Below, piece by piece: positions 17,001 through 25,912 of a DNA stretch of 64,000 nucleotides. The translations under genes and the position numbers were made by a program. The notes under the pieces were generated by a model that saw only the letters and a program-made list of their open reading frames with translations, was not told where the DNA came from and ran no database searches. How positions within the stretch are numbered: the stretch's first letter is position 1; every line of letters starts with the position of its first letter. The DNA comes from Pseudomonas sp. RIT-PI-r (GTDB lineage: Bacteria > Pseudomonadota > Gammaproteobacteria > Pseudomonadales > Pseudomonadaceae), in assembly GCF_001297015.1 (NCBI RefSeq), contig NZ_LIGE01000033.1, positions 22,421-86,420 on the forward strand, read 5' to 3'.

Positions 17001-17591
17001 TCAGATCAGGTCCTGAGTCAGCGCGAGGGTGGCGAAGTTGTCCGCCATGATCGCCATTTCGGCTTCCTGCACCACGGCGGCGCTGAGCACGCGGCCCTTG
17101 AATGGCAGATCACGGGTGGCGCAGGCGTCTTCCACCAGGGTGCAGCGGAAACCCAGGTTCTTCGCCGCACGCACGGTGGTGCTGACGCTGGAATGGCTCA
17201 TGAAACCGCAGACGATCAGGTCCAGCGAGCCAAGGTTTTGCAGACGATCGAGTAATTCGGTGCCATGGAAGGCGCTCGGCAGCAGTTTGCCGATAATGGT
17301 TTCATCACCTTGTGGCTCCAGGCCCGGGATGAATTCGCCGCGTTCGCCCTGCGGGTCGAACAGGCCACCGACGGTGCCGAGATGACGCACGTGCACGATC
17401 GGCCGACCGGCTGCACGGGCTGCGGCAACCACTTGTTTGATGTTCGCGACGGCCGCGTCCATGCCGCTCAGTGCCAGCGGGCCACTGAGATATTCTTTCT
17501 GGGCATCGATGATGACCACGGTGGCATGGCTCAGTGTGGCCGCTGCGTAACCGCGACCGCTGAGTTGAAACATCGTTTTTGGAACGGACAT
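17001..17591 (-). CDS. Isochorismatase-like hydrolase with Ser at the catalytic Cys position
   Basis: A 196-residue member of the isochorismatase/cysteine hydrolase superfamily. Asp29 (IIDAQKEY) and Lys102 (GKLLPSAF) match two members of the usual Asp-Lys-Cys triad. The third site reads GFMSHSSVSTT, with Ser135 where nicotinamidases and N-carbamoyl hydrolases have Cys (typically THxCV). True isochorismatases also lack this Cys, so the enzyme may do a non-covalent reaction. The start at 17591 follows AAGGAGCC. Substrate unknown. Confidence 0.8.
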   Translation of the reverse strand: MSVPKTMFQLSGRGYAAATLSHATVVIIDAQKEYLSGPLALSGMDAAVANIKQVVAAARAAGRPIVHVRHLGTVGGLFDPQGERGEFIPGLEPQGDETIIGKLLPSAFHGTELLDRLQNLGSLDLIVCGFMSHSSVSTTVRAAKNLGFRCTLVEDACATRDLPFKGRVLSAAVVQEAEMAIMADNFATLALTQDLI

Positions 17592-17829
17592 TCTGGGGCT
17601 CCTTGGGGTGGGGCTTTTGCGACATTGTCCTCTGGCTGAGCGGTTCTGTGAATCGCTACCATCGTAGGCACCGTCGTTATTGGCCTGCAGCGTTGTCAAG
17701 TTACACGTTCTGTTCAACGGCTGGTGCAAAAAACAGAAAACTCCTACCGTCGCCCGGATGATTTTCCTGCGTCGTCGTCATGCGTTTTGGCTGGTAGAAT
17801 CGCCAGTCGTTTTTTCAGGAGTTTTGCCC

Positions 17830-18738
17830 GTGATCACTTCCCGACTTCGTACCCTGCGCGACCACATCCGTTGGGCCGTCAGCCGCTTCCATGGGGAGGA
17901 TCTGTTTTTCGGCCATGGTACCGACAACGCCTGGGACGAAGCCCGGCAGCTCGTGCTGGGAGCGTTGCACCTGCCATGGGAAATCGCCGACAGCTACCTC
18001 GACTGCGCACTGGAAGACGATGAGTTGGTCAATCTGCAACGCCTGCTCAAGCGTCGTATCGAGGAACGCATTCCGACCGCTTACCTGTTGGGCGAGGCGT
18101 GGTTCTGCGGCATGTCGTTCATCGTCGATGAGCGCGTGTTGATCCCGCGTTCACCTATCGGCGAACTGATCGAAAACCATTTTGCCCCGTGGATCGGCAC
18201 CGAACCGGCGCGGATTCTCGACCTGTGCACCGGTTCCGGTTGCATCGGCATCGCCTGCGCCTACGAGTTCCAGAACGCCGAAGTGGTGCTGGCGGACCTT
18301 TCGTTCGAAGCGCTGGAAGTGGCCAACCAGAACATTGAGCGTCATGGCGTCGATGAGCGCGTGTACACCGTGCAGGGCGATGGTTTCGATGGCTTGCCGG
18401 GTCAGCGTTTCGATTTGATCGTGTCGAACCCGCCTTATGTGGATGCGGAAGATTTCGCCGACATGCCCGACGAATATCAGCACGAGCCCGAGCTGGGCCT
18501 GGCGTGTGGCGATGATGGTTTGAATCTGGTTCGACGCATGCTTGCCGAAGCGGCGGATCACTTGACCGAGAAGGGGTTGTTGATCGTTGAGGTGGGCAAC
18601 AGCCAGGTGCACGTTGAAGCGCTGTACCCGGAAGTCGATTTTGCCTGGCTCGACTTCGAGCGCGGCGGGCATGGTGTGTTCATGTTGACAGCGGAGCAGT
18701 GCCGCGATCATCAGGCCTTGTTCGCTTCCCGCGTCTAA
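17830..18738 (+). CDS. prmB: Ribosomal protein uL3 glutamine methyltransferase
   Basis: A 302-residue SAM-dependent methyltransferase that modifies a glutamine of ribosomal protein L3 (uL3). The SAM loop DLCTGSGCIG is at 131-140 and the catalytic NPPY at 200-203. GTG at 17830, preceded by AGGAG at good spacing, starts the familiar ITSRLRTLRDHIRWAVSRFH; longer upstream ATG frames are not homologous. It precedes aroC by 2 kb, a common prmB-aroC neighbourhood in gamma-proteobacteria. Confidence 0.93.
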   Translation: MITSRLRTLRDHIRWAVSRFHGEDLFFGHGTDNAWDEARQLVLGALHLPWEIADSYLDCALEDDELVNLQRLLKRRIEERIPTAYLLGEAWFCGMSFIVDERVLIPRSPIGELIENHFAPWIGTEPARILDLCTGSGCIGIACAYEFQNAEVVLADLSFEALEVANQNIERHGVDERVYTVQGDGFDGLPGQRFDLIVSNPPYVDAEDFADMPDEYQHEPELGLACGDDGLNLVRRMLAEAADHLTEKGLLIVEVGNSQVHVEALYPEVDFAWLDFERGGHGVFMLTAEQCRDHQALFASRV

Positions 18739-18746
18739 TCAAGACT

Positions 18747-18853
18747 GATCATTCCCACGCTCTGCGTGGGAATGCCTCAATGGACGCTCTGCGTCCGCTG
18801 TTGGGACGCGGAGCGTCCGGGGCTGCATTCCCACGCGGAGCGTGGGAACGATC
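18747..18853. repeat. Palindromic intergenic repeat, GTTCCCACGC family
   Basis: Composite element like that at 7004-7113: outer arms GATCATTCCCACGC and GCGTGGGAACGATC with nested palindromes built on GGACGC(T/A/G)CTGCGTCC-like units. Confidence 0.85.
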
Positions 18854-18858
18854 AGCCA

Positions 18859-19650
18859 TCAGCGGTGCGTGGCAATCCAGATCAACAGCCCTGCCTGAAA
18901 CACCGCAAACGCCACCAGACAGGTAATGGTGAAACGCAAGCCAGCGTCTTCACGCTTGAACTTGCTGACCTTGTCTTCCTGCTTCTTCAGCTTCACTTCC
19001 TGCTCGGCCAGATTCTGCTCGGCCTGTTGAAGCATTTGCGCCGCTTCAAGAATCTCGACGATCTGCAGCTTTTCGCTGTTCCAGTCGCCGAGCAAATCGC
19101 CAACCTGCACTTCCTTGACGCTGCCCTTCAAATGCTGGGCATCGGCATAGACCACATCAAAACCATGCACACGCAGGAAATGATCGCGACGCAGACGGGT
19201 GTCTTCGTTCAGCGCGTCCTTGTTGTTCAGGTCCATGCCGTCGACGGTGTAGGTCGGCCAACGCTTTTTCACCCAATTGATGCCTTGGGCGGCCATGTAG
19301 CGGCCGATGCCACGGTTCATCGGTTCGATCTGCAAGCCGCTGTCGGGGCCGAAGTGAACACGCTTGGTTGTGTGATCCACCCACACGTCCAATTGATTCT
19401 GCTCTTTGCGTACGCGCTGGCCCGGCAGTTTGATCGCCATGCGCATCAGGCTTTTTTCTTTGCTGTTGCGCTCGGCGTAACCGAATTCGACGAAGCGCAA
19501 CGGCCTCCCGCCCGTGTTGCGATCGGTCTGCAGCGGGGCCAGGCGGAGCATCTTGTGGTGCTCGACGTGGACATCCGCCCACGGCAGCTCGACCGCTGGC
19601 GGTGCGTCTTTTTCCGCGGTGGTGTCGGGTGAAGTCTGGGTATCAGTCAT
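18859..19650 (-). CDS. Conserved hypothetical protein with coiled coil and C-terminal membrane helix
   Basis: A 263-residue protein. A central domain of about 160 residues is unrecognised. It is followed by an alpha-helical, Glu/Gln/Lys-rich segment (about 195-235, AEQNLAEQEVKLKKQEDKV) predicted as coiled coil and one hydrophobic helix at 241-259. Topology suggests a tail-anchored inner membrane protein with most of its mass in the cytoplasm. No function assigned. Confidence 0.7.
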   Translation of the reverse strand: MTDTQTSPDTTAEKDAPPAVELPWADVHVEHHKMLRLAPLQTDRNTGGRPLRFVEFGYAERNSKEKSLMRMAIKLPGQRVRKEQNQLDVWVDHTTKRVHFGPDSGLQIEPMNRGIGRYMAAQGINWVKKRWPTYTVDGMDLNNKDALNEDTRLRRDHFLRVHGFDVVYADAQHLKGSVKEVQVGDLLGDWNSEKLQIVEILEAAQMLQQAEQNLAEQEVKLKKQEDKVSKFKREDAGLRFTITCLVAFAVFQAGLLIWIATHR

Positions 19651-19752
19651 AACGGCGAGATCCTGTCCAAGCCCTGCTTGTCGCTAGCCATTGCGCTGGC
19701 GACAAAGGCTTATCGGCCGTTTCTTTCAGGACTAGAGGGTAAACGGCGCTTA

Positions 19753-20703
19753 TCAGGTGCGAAGTCCGTCAATAAACTCGATGATCTTCGCGCCGAGCTC
19801 TGCGGCCAGTGGCAAATTCGCATCCTTGTAGGAGGCCAGTTGCCGCTTCATATCGTTGTGCACAATGCGCATGACATGGTTCATGCCTTCGATCACCACC
19901 AGTTCGGCGTCCGGTTTGGCAGCCTTGAGCAGCTTCGCGTCATCCACGCCGACCTGAATGTCGTTACTGCCTTGAACAATCAGCGCTGGCATCTTCAGTT
20001 GCGCGAAAGCCTTGGCCGGATCCTGACGGAACAGCGAAATCAGATACGGCTGCACACTCGGGCGGAAAATCACCTGCAATGGTTGCGGCACATTGTCATC
20101 GGTGTGGCCGGCCTTGAGGCTGTCGAGCAGTTCGTTGCTGCGCAGCATCAAGGGTGGCGGCAGGCTGCGGGCCAGTTGTTCGCGGATCACCTGATCGACC
20201 GGACGGGCGCTGCCAGAGAGGGAAATTACTGCTGCAGCATCTGCCGTCGGTGCCGCCAGCGTGGCAATCATCGCGCCTTCGCTGTGGCCCAGCAGAATCA
20301 ACTTGCCGAAACGCGGATCAGCCTTGAGCTTGCGCGCCCAGGCCTGCGCATCGGCGACATAGGCTTCGACCGACAAATTGCGCTCATCCGGCGTCGCCGC
20401 CAGGCTCGCGGCCACGCCGCGCTTGTCGTAGCGCACGCTGGCGATATTGTGTTTGGCCAGCACCCAGGCCAGGCGCTTGAGGCTGTCGTTGCGCCCGCCG
20501 TCGGGGTTGTTTCCGTCACGATCCGTAGGACCCGAGCCAGAAATGATCAGGACAACCGGCACCGGGTTGTCGGACTTTGGCAGCAACAGCGAGCCGAAAA
20601 GCTCGCCGGTGCCGGTATCCAAAGTTACCGGGCGTTGTAGGACCGTCGCTTGGGCAAAGCCCGTAAAGAGGGTAAGACTCAAGAGCAAAACTCGCAGCAT
20701 CAT
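19753..20703 (-). CDS. Secreted alpha/beta hydrolase
   Basis: About 316 residues. The signal peptide is MLRVLLLSLTLFTGFAQA from the second of two adjacent ATGs (20703 or 20700). The alpha/beta-hydrolase core has an HGxxG-like oxyanion strand (VVLIISGSGPTDRDGNN), the nucleophile elbow GHSEGA, and a late His in EGMNHVMR. SGSGPTDRDGN is typical of periplasmic acyl-peptidase/esterase-like hydrolases. Substrate unknown. It is divergent from aroC. Confidence 0.82.
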   Translation of the reverse strand: MMLRVLLLSLTLFTGFAQATVLQRPVTLDTGTGELFGSLLLPKSDNPVPVVLIISGSGPTDRDGNNPDGGRNDSLKRLAWVLAKHNIASVRYDKRGVAASLAATPDERNLSVEAYVADAQAWARKLKADPRFGKLILLGHSEGAMIATLAAPTADAAAVISLSGSARPVDQVIREQLARSLPPPLMLRSNELLDSLKAGHTDDNVPQPLQVIFRPSVQPYLISLFRQDPAKAFAQLKMPALIVQGSNDIQVGVDDAKLLKAAKPDAELVVIEGMNHVMRIVHNDMKRQLASYKDANLPLAAELGAKIIEFIDGLRT

Positions 20704-20833
20704 CACGCCATCATTGGTCAAGGTGCCGGTTGGACTCGCCAACACCGCTAAGGTTCGAGGATGAACTACTCGGTTAGCCTGCGTATACTGGCGCGCATCA
20801 CGAATTTGGGTTTGATTTCACGGAGCGTCCTGC

Positions 20834-21925
20834 ATGTCCGGCAATACCTACGGCAAGTTGTTCACTGTCACCACCGCGGGCGAAAGCCATGGTCCGGCGT
20901 TGGTCGCCATTGTCGACGGCTGCCCGCCGGGCCTGGAGATTTCCCTCGAAGACCTGCAGCGCGACCTCGATCGCCGCAAGCCCGGCACCAGCCGCCACAC
21001 CACCCAGCGTCAGGAAGCCGACGAAGTCGAAATCCTCTCCGGCGTGTTCGAAGGGCGCACCACCGGTTGCTCGATCGGCCTGCTGATCCGCAACACCGAC
21101 CAGAAGTCCAAGGACTACTCGGCGATCAAGGATCTGTTCCGCCCGGCCCACGCCGACTACACCTACCACCACAAATACGGTGAGCGCGACTACCGTGGTG
21201 GTGGCCGCAGCTCGGCGCGCGAAACCGCGATGCGCGTGGCCGCCGGTGCAATCGCCAAGAAATACCTGGCCAGCCAAGGCATCGTCATTCGTGGCTACAT
21301 GAGCCAGCTCGGCCCGATCGAGATCCCGTTCAAGACCTGGGATTCGGTGGAAGAGAACGCCTTCTTCAGCCCCGATCCGGACAAAGTTCCGGAGCTGGAG
21401 GCTTACATGGACCAGTTGCGCCGCGATCAAGACTCGGTCGGTGCGAAAATCACTGTCGTTGCCGAAGGCGTGATGCCAGGTCTCGGCGAGCCGATTTTTG
21501 ACCGCCTCGACGCCGAACTGGCCCATGCGCTGATGAGCATCAACGCGGTCAAAGGCGTGGAAATCGGTGCCGGATTCGCCTCGGTTGCCCAGCGCGGCAC
21601 CGAACACCGCGATGAAATGACCCCGCAAGGTTTCCTCAGCAATAACGCCGGCGGCATCCTCGGCGGCATCTCGTCCGGTCAGCCGATCGTTGCCCATCTG
21701 GCGCTGAAGCCAACGTCGAGCATCACCACGCCGGGCCGTTCGATCGACATCCACGGCAACCCTGTGGACGTCATCACCAAGGGCCGTCACGACCCGTGCG
21801 TCGGCATCCGCGCCACGCCGATTGCCGAAGCGATGATGGCCATCGTGTTGATGGATCACCTGCTGCGTCACCGTGGCCAGAACGCCGATGTGCGCGTGAG
21901 CACCCCGGTGCTGGGTCAGCTTTGA
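20834..21925 (+). CDS. aroC: Chorismate synthase
   Basis: A 363-residue enzyme of the shikimate pathway that makes chorismate from EPSP with reduced FMN. MSGNTYGKLFTVTTAGESHGPAL, with the GESHG motif, is the family N-terminus. RGGGRSSARETA and the C-terminal RHDPCVGIRATPIAEAM are further signatures. It heads an apparent run with the MFS gene (31-base gap) and mtnB (4-base overlap). Confidence 0.97.
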   Translation: MSGNTYGKLFTVTTAGESHGPALVAIVDGCPPGLEISLEDLQRDLDRRKPGTSRHTTQRQEADEVEILSGVFEGRTTGCSIGLLIRNTDQKSKDYSAIKDLFRPAHADYTYHHKYGERDYRGGGRSSARETAMRVAAGAIAKKYLASQGIVIRGYMSQLGPIEIPFKTWDSVEENAFFSPDPDKVPELEAYMDQLRRDQDSVGAKITVVAEGVMPGLGEPIFDRLDAELAHALMSINAVKGVEIGAGFASVAQRGTEHRDEMTPQGFLSNNAGGILGGISSGQPIVAHLALKPTSSITTPGRSIDIHGNPVDVITKGRHDPCVGIRATPIAEAMMAIVLMDHLLRHRGQNADVRVSTPVLGQL

Positions 21926-21956
21926 TGGCGGGCCCTGAAGCCGTCGCGGCATAACC

Positions 21957-23102
21957 GTGGCGGCGCTCCCTTACTGGCGGCTGTCCAGTTTCTATCTGTT
22001 CTATTTCGCCTTGCTCGGTTCGACAGCGCCGTTTCTGGCGCTGTACTTCGATCATCTCGGCTTCACTCCGGCGCGGATCGGTGAACTGGTCGCGATCCCG
22101 ATGCTGATGCGCTGCGTGGCGCCGAACATCTGGGGCTGGCTCGGTGATTACACCGGCAAACGCCTGGCCATCGTGCGCTTCGGCGCGGTGTGCACGCTGC
22201 TGACCTTCTCGTTGATTTTCGTCAGCAAGACCTATGCCTGGCTGGCGATGGTCATGGCGCTGCACGCGTTTTTCTGGCACGCGGTATTGCCGCAATTTGA
22301 AGTGATTACGCTGGCGCATTTGCAAGGGCAGACCTCGCGTTACAGCCAGATTCGTTTGTGGGGCTCGATCGGTTTCATCATCACCGTGGTCGCGCTCGGT
22401 CGTCTGTTCGAATGGCTCAGCCTCGACATCTACCCGGCGGCGCTGGTGTTGATCATGGCCGGCATCGTTCTCAGCAGTCTGTGGGTGCCGAGCGCGCAAC
22501 CGCCGCAAGGCAATCGACCGACCGGCGAGGGCTTCCTCAAGCAACTGCGCAATCCCGGCGTGCTGGCGTTTTACGGCTGCGTCGCGCTGATGCAAATGAG
22601 CCACGGCCCGTATTACACCTTTCTGACCTTGCACCTGGAACGACTTGGCTACACACGCGGCACCATCGGCATGCTCTGGGCCGTGGGTGTCGTTGCCGAA
22701 GTGCTGATGTTCATGGCGATGAGCCGGATTCTTGCGCGGTTTTCCCTGCGCCGGGTGTTGATGGCGAGTTTTCTGCTGGCGGCGCTGCGCTGGTTGCTGC
22801 TAGGTTCGTTCGCCGAGTTCCTGTGGGTGCTGTTGTTCGCGCAGGTGCTGCACGCGGCGACCTTCGGCAGTTTTCACGCCGCCGCCATCGCCTTCGTGCA
22901 CCGTGGCTTCGGCGCCCGCCAGCAAGGGCAGGGCCAGGCTTTGTATGCAGCACTGGCCGGCACCGGCGGCGCCATGGGCGCGTTGTATTCCGGTTACAGC
23001 TGGAATGCCCTCGGCGCGACATTGACCTTTAGTATTGCCAGTCTCGCGGCGCTCGCTGCTGCCGTTATCATTGCCACACGTATGCAAGAGGACAGGCCAT
23101 GA
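21957..23102 (+). CDS. MFS transporter, HcaT/3-phenylpropionate permease-like
   Basis: A 381-residue major facilitator with about twelve hydrophobic helices. The start is a GTG (21957). The N-terminal YWRLSSFYLFYFALLGSTAP and WGWLGDYTGKRL in loop 2-3 match the MFS_1-like/HcaT branch. Its stop overlaps the mtnB ATG by four bases, so the two are translationally coupled. A role in moving a methionine-salvage or aromatic compound is possible but not shown. Confidence 0.82.
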   Translation: MAALPYWRLSSFYLFYFALLGSTAPFLALYFDHLGFTPARIGELVAIPMLMRCVAPNIWGWLGDYTGKRLAIVRFGAVCTLLTFSLIFVSKTYAWLAMVMALHAFFWHAVLPQFEVITLAHLQGQTSRYSQIRLWGSIGFIITVVALGRLFEWLSLDIYPAALVLIMAGIVLSSLWVPSAQPPQGNRPTGEGFLKQLRNPGVLAFYGCVALMQMSHGPYYTFLTLHLERLGYTRGTIGMLWAVGVVAEVLMFMAMSRILARFSLRRVLMASFLLAALRWLLLGSFAEFLWVLLFAQVLHAATFGSFHAAAIAFVHRGFGARQQGQGQALYAALAGTGGAMGALYSGYSWNALGATLTFSIASLAALAAAVIIATRMQEDRP

Positions 23103-23725
23103 GCCTTACGCGTGAACAACTCGCCCAGCAAATCGTCGATGCCGGGCGCTTTCTTTATGGTCGCGGCTGGTCGCCGGCCACCAGCAGCAATTACTCGACA
23201 CGCCTGTCGCCGAGCGAAGCGCTGCTGACCGTATCGGGCAAGCACAAGGGCCAATTGGGCCTGGACGATGTGCTCGCCACCGACCTGTCGGGCAACAGCC
23301 TGGAACCGGGCAAAAAACCGTCCGCCGAAACCCTGCTGCACACCCAGCTGTATAGCTGGCGGCCGGAGATCGGCGCGGTGCTGCACACCCATTCGGTCAA
23401 CGCCACGGTGCTGTCGCGCCTGACCCCGGAAGACTTTATCGAGTTCGAAGATTACGAACTGCAGAAAGCCTTCAGCGGCATCTCCACCCACGAATCGCGA
23501 GTGCGCGTGCCGATTTTCGACAACGATCAGGACATTGCACGCCTCGCCGCCAAGGTGCAGCCTTGGCTCGACGCCCACCCCGATTGCGTCGGTTATCTGA
23601 TTCGCGGCCACGGCCTCTACACCTGGGGCGCGCAGATGAATGACGCGCTGCGGCAGATCGAGGCTTTTGAATTTCTGTTTGAATGCGAGTTGAAAACCCG
23701 CAGCGTCATGAACCGCCAAGGCTGA
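23099..23725 (+). CDS. mtnB: Methylthioribulose-1-phosphate dehydratase
   Basis: A 208-residue class II aldolase-fold zinc enzyme of the methionine salvage pathway. Zinc-binding His96 and His98 lie in LHTHSVNATVL, and a third His is in IRGHGLYTWG. It dehydrates methylthioribulose-1-phosphate to the diketo intermediate used by MtnC. It is followed by mtnD and mtnC on the same strand, and its ATG overlaps the MFS stop. Confidence 0.94.
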   Translation: MSLTREQLAQQIVDAGRFLYGRGWSPATSSNYSTRLSPSEALLTVSGKHKGQLGLDDVLATDLSGNSLEPGKKPSAETLLHTQLYSWRPEIGAVLHTHSVNATVLSRLTPEDFIEFEDYELQKAFSGISTHESRVRVPIFDNDQDIARLAAKVQPWLDAHPDCVGYLIRGHGLYTWGAQMNDALRQIEAFEFLFECELKTRSVMNRQG

Positions 23726-23819
23726 CTTCACCCGAAGTAGCCCATTTGCCTGATGAAATGCTGTGCCCGACCGGTCTGCAAGAACCGGACGGCAAGGCCG
23801 ATACCGAGGAATTGCCCCA

Positions 23820-24365
23820 ATGAGCAGCCTGTCCGTCTATCACGTTTCCAGCCCCGATATTCCCAACAAGGTGCTGACCCACTTTGAAGACATCGCCTCG
23901 ACCCTGGCCGAGCAGGGCGTGAGCTTCGACCGCTGGCAAGCCGCCGCAAAGATCCAGCCCGGTGCTACCCAGGAAGAAGTGATCAGTGCTTATAAAGAAC
24001 AGATCGACCAACTGATGACCGAACGCGGTTACATCACCGTCGACGTCATCAGCCTGAACAGCGACCACCCGCAAAAAGCCGAACTGCGCGCCAAGTTCCT
24101 CGAAGAACATCGGCATGGCGAAGACGAGGTACGCTTTTTCGTCGCCGGCCGTGGCCTGTTTACCCTGCACATCGACGATTACGTCTACGCCGTACTCTGC
24201 GAGAAGAACGATTTGATCTCGGTACCGGCCGGCACCAAGCACTGGTTCGACATGGGCGAGCATCCGCACTTCGTCGCGATCCGCCTGTTCAACAACCCTG
24301 AAGGCTGGGTTGCCAATTTCACCGGCGAAGACATCGCCGGTCGTTTCCCGCGTCTGGAGGACTGA
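23820..24365 (+). CDS. mtnD: Acireductone dioxygenase
   Basis: A 181-residue cupin metalloenzyme. Metal ligands His97, His99 and Glu103 lie in EEHRHGEDEVR, and His141 in GTKHWFDMG. With iron it gives the methionine precursor 2-keto-4-methylthiobutyrate plus formate; with nickel an off-pathway product. The start MSSLSVYHVSSPDIP at 23820 follows GAGGAATTGCCCCA. In the 94-base gap after mtnB, CCGGTCTGCAAGAACCGG can form a small hairpin. Confidence 0.94.
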   Translation: MSSLSVYHVSSPDIPNKVLTHFEDIASTLAEQGVSFDRWQAAAKIQPGATQEEVISAYKEQIDQLMTERGYITVDVISLNSDHPQKAELRAKFLEEHRHGEDEVRFFVAGRGLFTLHIDDYVYAVLCEKNDLISVPAGTKHWFDMGEHPHFVAIRLFNNPEGWVANFTGEDIAGRFPRLED

Positions 24366-24369
24366 TTCG

Positions 24370-25053
24370 ATGTCGATCAAAGCCATTGTCACTGACATCG
24401 AAGGCACCACCAGCGCGGTGAGCTTCGTCTTCGACGTGCTGTTTCCGTATGCGGCCAAACACCTGCCGGACTTCGTGCGCCAAAACGCCGAACGCGCCGA
24501 TGTTGCCGAGCAACTCGACGCCGTACGCCGTGACAGCAATGCGCCGCAGGCCGATGTTGAGCGGGTCGTCGAGATTCTCTTGAGCTGGATCGAGGAAGAT
24601 CGCAAAGCCACGCCGCTCAAAGCCTTGCAAGGCATGGTCTGGGCCCAGGGTTATCACGCCGGGCAGTTGAAAGGGCATGTTTACCCGGATGCCGTGGAAG
24701 CGCTGCGACGCTGGCATGCTGCCGGTTATCAATTGTTTGTGTATTCGTCGGGATCTATTCAGGCGCAGAAGCTGATTTTCGGCTGCTCCGAGGCGGGGGA
24801 TCTGACGCCGCTGTTCAACGGTTACTTCGACACCACGTCGGGGCCCAAGCGTGAGGCGCAGTCGTACATCAATATCCAGAAAGCCATTGGCGTCGAACCC
24901 GAAAAAATCCTGTTCCTCTCGGATATCGTCGAAGAACTCGACGCCGCGCAAGCAGCCGGCCTGCAAACCTGCGGCCTCGCCCGTGAAGGCGGCGAACTGG
25001 GCAGCCACATCACCGTCGACACCTTCACCGGCATAGAACCCGAAGCCTTCTAA
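24370..25053 (+). CDS. mtnC: Enolase-phosphatase E1
   Basis: A 227-residue HAD-superfamily enzyme doing the enolisation and dephosphorylation that yield acireductone for MtnD. Motif I DIEGTT has Asp9 and Glu11. YSSGSIQAQKLIFG is motif II/III region and FLSDIVEELDAA is motif IV. The ATG at 24370 is four bases after the mtnD stop. It completes mtnB-D-C; mtnA is not in the window. Confidence 0.94.
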   Translation: MSIKAIVTDIEGTTSAVSFVFDVLFPYAAKHLPDFVRQNAERADVAEQLDAVRRDSNAPQADVERVVEILLSWIEEDRKATPLKALQGMVWAQGYHAGQLKGHVYPDAVEALRRWHAAGYQLFVYSSGSIQAQKLIFGCSEAGDLTPLFNGYFDTTSGPKREAQSYINIQKAIGVEPEKILFLSDIVEELDAAQAAGLQTCGLAREGGELGSHITVDTFTGIEPEAF

Positions 25054-25065
25054 CCCACACTATCC

Positions 25066-25150
25066 CGGTAGGAGCTGCGGAACGCTGCGATCTTTTGATC
25101 CTGATCTTCAAAAACAAGATCAAAAGATCGCAGCGTTCCGCAGCTCCTGC
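25066..25150. repeat. REP-type inverted repeat
   Basis: Arms GGAGCTGCGGAACGCTGCGA and TCGCAGCGTTCCGCAGCTCC. Confidence 0.9.
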
Positions 25151-25182
25151 AAAGAGTTCGCGATCACGATAGAGATCGCGCA

Positions 25183-25223
25183 CAAAAAAACAGGCCGTGA
25201 AGCGCATGCTCCACGGCCTGTTT
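25183..25223. terminator. Hairpin terminator between mtnC and the DUF3509 gene
   Basis: Stem ACAGGCCGTG/CACGGCCTGT around an 11-base loop. A seven-T run on the minus side favours termination of the DUF3509 transcript. The plus side has only a short T-run. Confidence 0.75.
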
Positions 25224-25243
25224 CGTTTAAAGCGGTTTAAGCG

Positions 25244-25522
25244 TTACAGCGAGTGATAAGTCGGCAGCGCAAAACGCTGCTGGCTCTGCAGCATGGCAAT
25301 TTGCGGCAGTTCACTGGCTTGTTCAGCCAGGTCACGGCGAATTGCACTGATCGCCCACGACAGTTGGTCGCCGGCATGCAGTTGTTGATAAGTCAGTGCG
25401 CGCTTGAACACTTTGCCGTCGCTGCTGCGCAGAGTCAGCAGAATCCCGCCATCGGGACGTGGCGCAGTGGTGACGTCGAAGTTGGAGAACAGCGAGGTAA
25501 ATTTTTCTTGGATCAGGCTCAT
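25244..25522 (-). CDS. DUF3509 family protein
   Basis: A 92-residue small soluble protein of the DUF3509 family common in Pseudomonas, where members are often tied to copper or stress responses but have no proven activity. MSLIQEKFTSLFSNFDV is the usual start. The ATG at 25522 follows GGAG with normal spacing, so the longer upstream frame is rejected. No signal peptide or cysteine motif is seen. Confidence 0.8.
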   Translation of the reverse strand: MSLIQEKFTSLFSNFDVTTAPRPDGGILLTLRSSDGKVFKRALTYQQLHAGDQLSWAISAIRRDLAEQASELPQIAMLQSQQRFALPTYHSL

Positions 25523-25912
25523 GTCTTTCAGCTCCGTATGCACTTGAATGGCAAGCATGCAGAGGAGGTTGCAGCGATTGTGCCAGCATTTAAAAATAAA
25601 ATTATCGTTATAAATCAACGGTTTAAAAACTATTAAAATTCAGGGTGTCGTGCAATCTGCATGAATGGCCATCGTGCATCCTGCATTTTGAGGGATTGTG
25701 GTCGATCCTGCGGAACCAATCGTTCTGTTGAGGATCACCGCGAGTCCCGGCAGGTCGGCGGATACAAAACATTGCAAAAACCGCGTGTACAGCCCGAGAA
25801 GCGCTGACGTATTTTCGATCTCGACCTGCGCTCGGATGCGTCGGTTGCTTCAAGCCAAAGCCCGAAAAATAAAAACATCGGCCTGCACGCCAAGGTCGAA
25901 CGGGGAGCTTCC
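25523..25912. other. Gene-free divergent promoter region
   Basis: 390 bases between the DUF3509 gene and the acyl-CoA synthetase. An AT-rich patch (about 25590-25640) is a plausible promoter zone. A repeated TGCAT-containing stretch (about 25652-25690) might be a control site. No ORF of interest. Confidence 0.5.
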
